Source: an uncultured Prevotella sp. (lineage in GTDB: Bacteria > Bacteroidota > Bacteroidia > Bacteroidales > Bacteroidaceae). Taken from it: a DNA stretch of 18,267 nucleotides. The translations under genes and the position numbers were made by a program. The stretch lies in NCBI GenBank assembly GCA_900550365.1, contig URRR01000042.1, forward strand, positions 1 through 18,267, read 5' to 3'. Shown here piece after piece: positions 6,232 to 10,850 of this stretch. Under the pieces are notes generated by a model. It saw only the letters and a program-made list of their open reading frames with translations, was not told where the DNA came from and made no database searches. Numbering within the stretch: position 1 is the stretch's first letter; every line of letters starts with the position of its first letter.

Positions 6232-7557
6232 TTAAAAAGCATCAGTTTTGTTGTCTGCCGGCATGTCCTTGGTGCAGATAAAGAGCACGTGGTGGCCGTC
6301 AGCCGTTGTAGTTCCGAAGATGTAAGTGTCGCCGCCGTCCTTCAGGCGGAGCTTCCTGCGCAGCGCGTCGGCCGACAGGGGGAAGTTCCTTACGCTTACG
6401 TTGGCCCTCTCTGTGCCGGCAAGCGCCGCCTTCAGCTCGCGCTTGTTCATCGTCGTGACGGCGCGTATGGCGAACGTGCGGCCTGGAAAACGGTCTGTCT
6501 TCTCGTGCGAGACGTACAGGTGGCTGTCGCGGCTTATCTGTCTTACGCCGTACCGCCGCGCTGTCAGGGCGAAGCATCCGGCCTTCATCAGGGCTGCGTT
6601 GGGCTCGTAGAGATAAGCCGGCGGCTGTCCTTCGGCGCCGTCATCGCCGGCTGTCGTGCCGCCTGCCGCCACGGCCGAGGCCGCCTCGTCGGGCGTGAAG
6701 GTGAACGTGTCGTCGTCGTTTACGCAGTAAATCCGGCTGAGACCGCTGTACCTTGCCGACATCACCAGCAGCAGTTCCTTGCACTCGTTGCCCACGGCCA
6801 CGATGTGAACCTCGCCCACATGCACTCCCATGTCGGCCGCGGCCTTGCGCCAGTCGAGCATGGGCGACAGCTTTATCATCACGTATGAGGCCTTCTCGAG
6901 CAGCATGTCTTTCATCGAGAGCAGGTCGGGAGTGCAGTCGGCAATGGCAAACGTGCGTCCGCCGTGGCTGTCGCGGCGTGCCGGGTCGGCGTAAATCATG
7001 TCGGCATGGGCTGTCGCTTCGATAATTTGCTCACAGTCGCCGCAAATCACTTCGGCTTGTGTGATGCCCAGCTCGGCCATGTTATGCCGCGAGACGTCAC
7101 ACAAATGGCTCTGGCGCTCAATGTATACGGCACGGCCGAACAGCGGCGCCATGTATGAGAAGTCTACCCCGAAGCCGCCGGTAAGGTCGATGAGGGTTGT
7201 TGGGTTTGAGGGTTTTGGGGTTATAAGGTTATCGGGATTTTCGGTTATTTGGTTGCCGGTTGTCGGGTTATGCGGTGCCGTTGAGGGGCTGCCGGGCAGC
7301 TCTTTGAGCAGTCGGGCGGCGACGGCGGCCTTGTAGCGGGCGGTCTGTTCCGACGAGCATTGCTCCATAGAGATGTGCGGCGGGTATATTATGCCGTCGT
7401 GAGCGGCCCACCGCGGCAGCTTCGTGCGCGCCTTCCGGTGGCCCGCTATCTGGTCGAGGGCGTAGGCGAGGTCAATATCTGTGCGGCCTGCATGCTTCAA
7501 GGCGAGTGCGCGTATGTCGCCGTCGGCATTCTCATGGATGAATTCTTCGGTTGTCAT
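6232..7557 (-). CDS. Class I SAM methyltransferase with C-terminal THUMP-like domain
   Basis: This 441-residue predicted RNA-modifying methyltransferase belongs to a family widespread in Bacteroidetes. An N-terminal helical region (1-90) is followed by a Rossmann SAM site, LIDLTGGFGVDF (residues 122-133), then YIERQ at 145-149, CGDCEQ around 172-177 and a catalytic-loop-like ADPARR (190-195). A THUMP-like RNA-binding region occupies about 365-430. Its exact RNA target is not known to me. Residues 95-121, just before the SAM motif, are an Asn/Pro/Thr-rich linker encoded by DNA of the same 8-nt degenerate repeat family seen between genes at 13.7-14.4 kb. This looks like an in-frame insertion or expansion in a tolerant linker. 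The 5' side carries the 9-nt TGGGAG array only 16 bp from the ATG, so the promoter lies within or beyond that array. Confidence 0.87.
   Translation of the reverse strand: MTTEEFIHENADGDIRALALKHAGRTDIDLAYALDQIAGHRKARTKLPRWAAHDGIIYPPHISMEQCSSEQTARYKAAVAARLLKELPGSPSTAPHNPTTGNQITENPDNLITPKPSNPTTLIDLTGGFGVDFSYMAPLFGRAVYIERQSHLCDVSRHNMAELGITQAEVICGDCEQIIEATAHADMIYADPARRDSHGGRTFAIADCTPDLLSMKDMLLEKASYVMIKLSPMLDWRKAAADMGVHVGEVHIVAVGNECKELLLVMSARYSGLSRIYCVNDDDTFTFTPDEAASAVAAGGTTAGDDGAEGQPPAYLYEPNAALMKAGCFALTARRYGVRQISRDSHLYVSHEKTDRFPGRTFAIRAVTTMNKRELKAALAGTERANVSVRNFPLSADALRRKLRLKDGGDTYIFGTTTADGHHVLFICTKDMPADNKTDAF
7194..7274 (+). repeat. In-gene array of the 8-nt nGGTTATn repeat family (C3)
   Basis: About ten 8-nt units (one is 7 nt) such as GGGTTTGA, GGGTTATA, AGGTTATC, CGGTTATT and GGGTTATG lie inside the THUMP-like methyltransferase. 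Three of these are identical to intergenic units at 13742-13925. Read on the coding strand they give an open Asn/Pro/Thr-rich linker, residues 95-121. Confidence 0.8.
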
Positions 7558-7573
7558 GGCTTTTCTTTTTTAC

Positions 7574-7681
7574 TGGGAGAGGTGGGAGATTTGGGAGGAC
7601 TGGGAGGGCTGGGATATTTGAGAGGGCTGGGAGATTTGGGAGGATTGGGAGGGCTGGGAGGTTTGGGAGAGCTGGGAATGG
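7574..7681 (+). repeat. Array A1: twelve 9-nt units, TGGGAG plus variable triplet
   Basis: Twelve consecutive 9-nt units keep exact register: a near-constant TGGGAG followed by a changing triplet (AGG, ATT, GAC, GGC, ATT, GGC, ATT, GAT, GGC, GTT, AGC, TGG). Ten of the twelve triplets are purine-any-pyrimidine. Each unit carries GGG (two carry a broken run), so G-quadruplexes are possible. An inverted counterpart (A2) follows after 45 bp, with CAGACC/GGTCTG near the tips. No gene is visible here. Confidence 0.9.
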
Positions 7682-7726
7682 TGCAGACCACGTTATTGTT
7701 TATAATGTTATGTTGACCGGTCTGGT

Positions 7727-7855
7727 TCTCAGTCCTCCCAAATCTCCCAGTTCTCTCAAATCTCCCACCTCTCCCGGCCCGCTCAAACCTCCCAGCCCTC
7801 TCAATTCTCCCGGCCCTCCCATCTCTATCATCTCTCCCACTTTTAAGCCTCTCTC
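7727..7855 (-). repeat. Array A2: inverted 9-nt array touching the four-helix gene stop
   Basis: On the minus strand, units TGGGAG/TGAGAG/CGGGAG plus triplet (GGC, AAT, GGC, GTT, GGC, AGG, ATT, AAC, ATT, GAC among them) repeat every 9 nt. The register breaks by 1 nt near 7845. The array begins at the TGA stop of the four-helix-bundle gene and faces A1, so the two arrays could pair as a long imperfect hairpin. Confidence 0.88.
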
Positions 7856-8405
7856 ATTTCCTGTTTCTATAATTAATTCTTGCTCTTGTCATAGCTTCCT
7901 TGATGCCGCCCTCTGTCAGGAACCGTTGTTTTGCTGCCTCGATGAGGCGTGTCATCAGAAAGTCAGTCTGGTGGATTAATATTATTGCGATATTGGCAAG
8001 CGACTCTGCCGAGCGTGATGTCATACGTTCACGGAAGTATGCTGAGTCGGCATGGCGGCGGCAAACGGCTCGGGTCTGTGTAGCTTTGGCAGAGTCTTTT
8101 TGCCAAGTCTCCATGTTCCTTACCCTCAGATAATCTTCATAGTCGGCCAGCAGTTCGTGCAGACTGGCCTTAGCTACGTTGTACAGCTTCAACTCCGTTT
8201 CCCGCGAGGCTGTCGCGGCCTTGCTGCCTTCCACAATGTTTTGTTTTCCGCTGCGCGCCGCCTGTATCATCTGGTCGATGGTGCGGTCGCTTTTCTGTAG
8301 AAAGTTGTGGGCGAAGTAGTAGGTTATGTCGTAAATGCACTCGGCCTTGCGGTAGACAATCAGTTTGTGGTAGTCGCCCTTCTGGGGCATGAAGTCGGTG
8401 TTCAT
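7854..8405 (-). CDS. Four-helix-bundle protein with suffix domain (IVP/S23-like)
   Basis: This 183-residue helical protein belongs to the four-helix-bundle family that includes proteins encoded in 23S rRNA intervening sequences. Members with this longer C-terminal 'suffix' are common in Bacteroidetes. Family marks: YHKLIVYRKAECIYDITYYF near residues 12-31, RTIDQMIQAARSGKQNIVEGS at about 41-61, then SRETELKLYNVAKASLHELLADYEDYL at about 66-92. The fold is shared with Avd, the accessory protein of diversity-generating retroelements, which binds nucleic acid. The biochemical role of this branch is unknown. The gene is enclosed by the TGGGAG array family: A2 starts at its stop and A3 begins 24 bp before its ATG, in inverted orientation to each other. 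No reverse transcriptase is nearby. The family call is secure; a link to the arrays is inference. Confidence 0.87.
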   Translation of the reverse strand: MNTDFMPQKGDYHKLIVYRKAECIYDITYYFAHNFLQKSDRTIDQMIQAARSGKQNIVEGSKAATASRETELKLYNVAKASLHELLADYEDYLRVRNMETWQKDSAKATQTRAVCRRHADSAYFRERMTSRSAESLANIAIILIHQTDFLMTRLIEAAKQRFLTEGGIKEAMTRARINYRNRK

Positions 8406-8429
8406 GTTGCTTGAGGTTTTTAAGGTTAA

Positions 8430-8510
8430 TGGGAGGACTGAGAGGGTTGGGAGAGCTGGGAGTGGTGGGAGAACTGAGAGGACTGGGAGGACTGGGAGAG
8501 CCGGGAGGGC
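8430..8510 (+). repeat. Array A3: nine 9-nt units upstream of the four-helix gene
   Basis: Nine units in exact 9-nt register: TGGGAG, TGAGAG or CGGGAG plus GAC, GGT, AGC, TGG, AAC, GAC, GAC, AGC, GGC. It has the same family and strand sense as A1 and is inverted relative to A2, so A2 and A3 bracket the four-helix-bundle gene as inverted arrays. Confidence 0.9.
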
Positions 8511-8524
8511 TGATGTCAGATTGT

Positions 8525-8600
8525 TTTACTCCTTTATTTCTTTTCTCCTTACTTCTTTTCTCCTTTTCTCCTTACTCCTTTTACTCCTTACTCCTTTTAC
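8525..8600 (+). repeat. Array B1: TTACTCC-type 7-8-nt degenerate repeat
   Basis: Runs of TTACTCC, TTTACTCC, TTTCTCC and similar pyrimidine-rich words fill the gap between array A3 and the VanX-like gene. The array supplies that gene's stop codon (TTA at 8597-8599 on this strand, TAA on the other). Related arrays are at 9714, 17814 and 18153. Confidence 0.8.
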
Positions 8601-9283
8601 TTTATCGCTTTATAGTATTTCTTCGCCGTGGCGCGTGATATGAAGTTGAAGTGCCACCACTCCGTTCTGAGGGGTCTGAAGCCGGCATAGCGCATCACGT
8701 CGCGCAGCAGGCGGCGGTTCTTCAGTGCCTGGCGGCTGATGCGTCCGCTCTTTACGAGAGCCTCCTCGCGGTCGATGTGCGCCGCGCTTCCCATGTAGTC
8801 AATCTTCGTGCCCATGTCGAGCGTGTCGCCCTTGGCGTCGCACAGGGTGATGTCGACGGCCATCCCGTAGTTGTGAAGGCCGCCGCCGCGGGCGGGATTG
8901 CTCACGTAGAAGTACTTCTTAGTGTTCTTCACCTTTTCCCACATGCGCTGCTGTATGCTCATGGGGCGTGCCGCGTCGTACACCTTCAGACTGAGGTCGG
9001 GGCGCAGCTGCTTCAGTCTGCGTTGCGCCTTGGCCAGTGCCGCGGCTGCCTTGGGGTGCAGGTAGGCGCGGGTGAGGTCGGTGTAGAGCACGCTGCCGGT
9101 GAAGTTGTCGGCCCTCGCGTACATCAGACTTACCTTTATCGACGGGTCTTTCGTGTGAATGTCTACCATTCCCTGCCGCTCCATCGACAGCTCCGTCTTC
9201 GTCTTCGCGCCCTGTTTCTGCGCCGCTGAGGGCACGGCCAGCAGGGCGGCAAGCATGATTATAACAAGTGACTTTCTCATCAT
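8597..9283 (-). CDS. VanX/DdpX-like D-Ala-D-Ala dipeptidase, M15D, exported
   Basis: This 228-residue zinc dipeptidase is predicted to hydrolyse D-Ala-D-Ala or related peptidoglycan dipeptides in the periplasm. A signal peptide (MMRKSLVIIMLAALLAVPSAA) precedes an M15D catalytic domain: DAARP with R106, the metal site HNYGMAVD with H137 and D144, and EWWHF with E208 (catalytic base) and H211 (third zinc ligand). The Ser that usually lies two residues before the first His is Gly135 here. Export and the absence of VanH/VanA-like partners argue for cell-wall turnover or nutrient use rather than vancomycin resistance. The promoter is probably the TAnnTTTG box at 9300-9307. The stop codon is formed by the TTACTCC array B1. 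Either of two adjacent ATGs (9283 or 9280) could start it. Confidence 0.92.
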   Translation of the reverse strand: MMRKSLVIIMLAALLAVPSAAQKQGAKTKTELSMERQGMVDIHTKDPSIKVSLMYARADNFTGSVLYTDLTRAYLHPKAAAALAKAQRRLKQLRPDLSLKVYDAARPMSIQQRMWEKVKNTKKYFYVSNPARGGGLHNYGMAVDITLCDAKGDTLDMGTKIDYMGSAAHIDREEALVKSGRISRQALKNRRLLRDVMRYAGFRPLRTEWWHFNFISRATAKKYYKAIK

Positions 9284-9299
9284 TCAATGATTTTAAACG

Positions 9300-9307
9300 C
9301 AAAAATA
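9300..9307 (-). promoter_or_regulatory. -7 box of the VanX-like gene
   Basis: TATTTTTG on the minus strand matches TAnnTTTG and lies 16 bp before the ATG. A CTTG at the expected -33 distance (20 bp) differs by one base from TTTG; an exact TTTG lies 15 bp away. Confidence 0.5.
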
Positions 9308-9350
9308 CTCAATTTCAGTTGACAAAACAAGTTTTTTTTAAGATACAAGT

Positions 9351-9404
9351 CCTCAGCAGACAAGCAGACAAGGAGATTTCTTCAGCAGACAAGTAGACAA
9401 GCAG
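9351..9404 (+). repeat. Array D1: GCAGACAA 8-nt repeat
   Basis: Four units of GCAGACAA or GTAGACAA with spacers ending in TCA, and one GGAGATTT word. It continues as AAGACAAGGAGATTTGC at 9541-9557 after an interposed hairpin block (9405-9542). It is the same family as D2-D4 between 16.2 and 16.5 kb. Confidence 0.8.
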
Positions 9405-9542
9405 TTCGTTCACACGGATTTGCAATCCGTGTGTGTTGAGTATCCGGATTTGTAATCCGGATTATATATACATAATGACCTTTTTTGCCGGATTACAAAT
9501 CCTTATACTCATGCATGCGGATTGCAAATCCGCATGAACGAA
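9405..9542. repeat. Hairpin block nested in array D1
   Basis: The block is bounded by inverted 8-mers TTCGTTCA (9405-9412) and TGAACGAA (9535-9542). Inside are three hairpins on one plan, GGATT-3 nt-AATCC, with different outer stems: CACAC/GTGTG (9411-9433), ATCC/GGAT (9442-9462) and CATGC/GCATG (9514-9536). About 52 bp (9489-9541) recur nearly unchanged at 14159-14210. D-family sequence lies on both sides, so it looks inserted into the array. Confidence 0.75.
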
Positions 9543-9600
9543 GACAAGGAGATTTGCTTTGTTGGCTGTCTTTGTAATACATTGATATTCAATAAGTTGC

Positions 9601-9637
9601 AAAAGGCCGTCTTTTGGCGTGTAAAAGACGGCCTTTT
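9601..9637. terminator. AAAAGGCCGTCTTTT hairpin, likely bidirectional terminator
   Basis: This is a perfect 15-bp stem (9601-9615 with 9623-9637) and a 7-nt loop. The GC core is flanked by A and T runs on both sides, the form of a two-way intrinsic terminator. It lies downstream of the leftward phosphatase gene. Relatives with the same core are at 14026-14082 and 18025-18105, so it is also a dispersed element. Confidence 0.7.
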
Positions 9638-9647
9638 ATAAGGCAAA

Positions 9648-9678
9648 AGACGGCAAAACGCAACGCGATTTGCCGTCT
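9648..9678. repeat. Intact AGACGGCAAA...TTTGCCGTCT hairpin element
   Basis: A 10-bp stem (9648-9657 and 9669-9678) encloses an 11-nt loop, followed by CTTG. It is the undisturbed version of the element split by the restriction-modification island (halves at 2499-2511 and 4586-4599). Confidence 0.75.
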
Positions 9679-9713
9679 CTTGAATAGAATTTAAAGAATT
9701 TATAGAAGTTATC

Positions 9714-9765
9714 TTACTCCTTGCAAGCAGTCAACTTACTACTTACTCCTTTACTCCTTACTACT
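9714..9765 (+). repeat. Array B2: TTACTCC-type repeat
   Basis: TTACTCC, TTACTAC and TTTACTCC words end 7 bp before the phosphatase stop codon. It is the same family as B1, B3 and B4. The rest of the 489-bp gap 9284-9772 is explained by the promoter, D1, the nested hairpin block and the two hairpins described separately. No gene is visible in it. Confidence 0.75.
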
Positions 9766-9772
9766 AAATGAT

Positions 9773-10714
9773 TCATTTCTTTTTGCTCACCGTATATACA
9801 ACCTTGCCGTCCTTGTTGATAAGATGCAGGTCGAGGGTCTGCTTGTCGGCGCATACGAGAGAGAAGCCCGTAACGCCTGAGCAGAACTGTGTGCCGTCAA
9901 TCTTGTTCACGTCGGGGCGGCTGAGCGAGCCGCTGGTGTTCACCACGTAGTCGATGTCGCAGCCCGGCTTGCGTATGTGCTGGAAGTTGTGGATGTGGCC
10001 GCATACGTACATGGCAACGTTCTTGTGCTTCAGCAGCACGGTGTTCAGCCTGTTCTGCATGTCGGTACGCTCTTTGTCGCTCTTCTCAGTGTCGGCGTAG
10101 ATAGGGTGGTGGCCCAATACTATCACCCAGTCTTCCTTTGCTGCGGTCAGCACGGAGTCAGCCCATGCCAGCTGGCGGGTGATGTCCTCCTTGCCCGCAT
10201 CGGGGTATTTCTCAGTGTCCTTGCGGTATTTGTCAATCATCGGGGTGGTGTCAAGGAACACCAGACGCACCGTTACGTTGTCGTCCTCAAGCACCTTGGT
10301 GTAATATTTCGCCGGCATCTCCCAGCGTGCGCTTACGTTGGCGTAGTCAAGTACGGCCTGAGTGTTGCCGCGGTACTCGTGGTTTCCGCATGTGGGATAC
10401 CAGGGCAGCATCAGCTCCGGGTGAGAGTAAATCAGCTCATAGTTGGTCATCCAGAGCGGGTCCTGGGTGCTGCGCACGCCCTCGAAGTGGTGAACGTCGC
10501 CCGGAGCGGCCACGCACTCTATGCCAACGGTCTCGGCCATGCGGCCCATCAGCTCGGCTATGGGCTTCTGGTCATAGTATCCGTTGCGGCCGAGGTCGTT
10601 GGCCACGTAGAAGTTTACTGACTTTTCAAGTTTTGCCCACTCGGCGGGCGTCTGCGCGAAAGCCGCAACCACGGCCACCGCAAGCAGGAGGATGACAGAT
10701 GAAAATCGTCTCAT
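9773..10714 (-). CDS. Exported metallophosphoesterase, purple acid phosphatase-like
   Basis: This 313-residue calcineurin-like phosphoesterase is predicted to act in the periplasm on a phosphate ester. A signal peptide (MRRFSSVILLLAVAVVAAFA) is followed by the five metal-site blocks in order: D40 in ANDLG, GDVHH (D73), GNHEY (N111, H112), GHHPIY (H202) and GHIH (H240, H242). In true purple acid phosphatases the second block is GDxxY and the Tyr binds iron. Here that position is His76, so a different metal pair or colourless enzyme is likely. I recall close Bacteroidetes relatives with the same change. The gene is downstream of the TonB receptor gene on the same strand with a 136-bp gap holding an inverted repeat, so the pair may act together: release of phosphate and uptake of the product or ligand (inference). 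The stop is 7 bp from array B2. Confidence 0.9.
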   Translation of the reverse strand: MRRFSSVILLLAVAVVAAFAQTPAEWAKLEKSVNFYVANDLGRNGYYDQKPIAELMGRMAETVGIECVAAPGDVHHFEGVRSTQDPLWMTNYELIYSHPELMLPWYPTCGNHEYRGNTQAVLDYANVSARWEMPAKYYTKVLEDDNVTVRLVFLDTTPMIDKYRKDTEKYPDAGKEDITRQLAWADSVLTAAKEDWVIVLGHHPIYADTEKSDKERTDMQNRLNTVLLKHKNVAMYVCGHIHNFQHIRKPGCDIDYVVNTSGSLSRPDVNKIDGTQFCSGVTGFSLVCADKQTLDLHLINKDGKVVYTVSKKK

Positions 10715-10739
10715 TGGGTTCTGTTTTACTGTTAAATTA

Positions 10740-10814
10740 AACAGTCAGGGTAGTCAGATACAGTCTGCCTGAGTCGTTTACTGGCTCACGTAATTGACTG
10801 TTACTGGCTACCCC
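10740..10814. repeat. Inverted degenerate repeat between receptor and phosphatase genes
   Basis: The left side reads AACAGTCA then GGTAGTCAG. The right side, on the opposite strand, reads GGTAGCCAG, TAACAGTCA and related words. AACAGTCA (10740-10747) and TGACTGTT (10795-10802) are perfect inverted arms. It looks like another small dialect of the facing-array pattern, or an attenuator or terminator between the two leftward genes. Confidence 0.55.
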
Positions 10815-10850
10815 GGCCGTTGATGATGATTTTATTTATTGTTTAAAATA

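Noticed and set aside
7574..7855. CRISPR array
   Set aside because: Units of 7-9 nt with no 20-40 nt spacers and no Cas genes.
7360..7979. Glycine/arginine-rich open frames across 7.36-7.98 kb
   Set aside because: They are translations of the 9-nt TGGGAG arrays and of the antisense of real genes; no start signal or family match.
7854..8405. Complete diversity-generating retroelement
   Set aside because: Only an Avd-like fold is present. I see no reverse transcriptase, no template/variable repeat pair and no C-type lectin target in the window.
8597..9283. Vancomycin resistance gene vanX
   Set aside because: The protein is exported, has no VanH/VanA or regulator neighbours, and is of the housekeeping M15D type common in Bacteroidetes.
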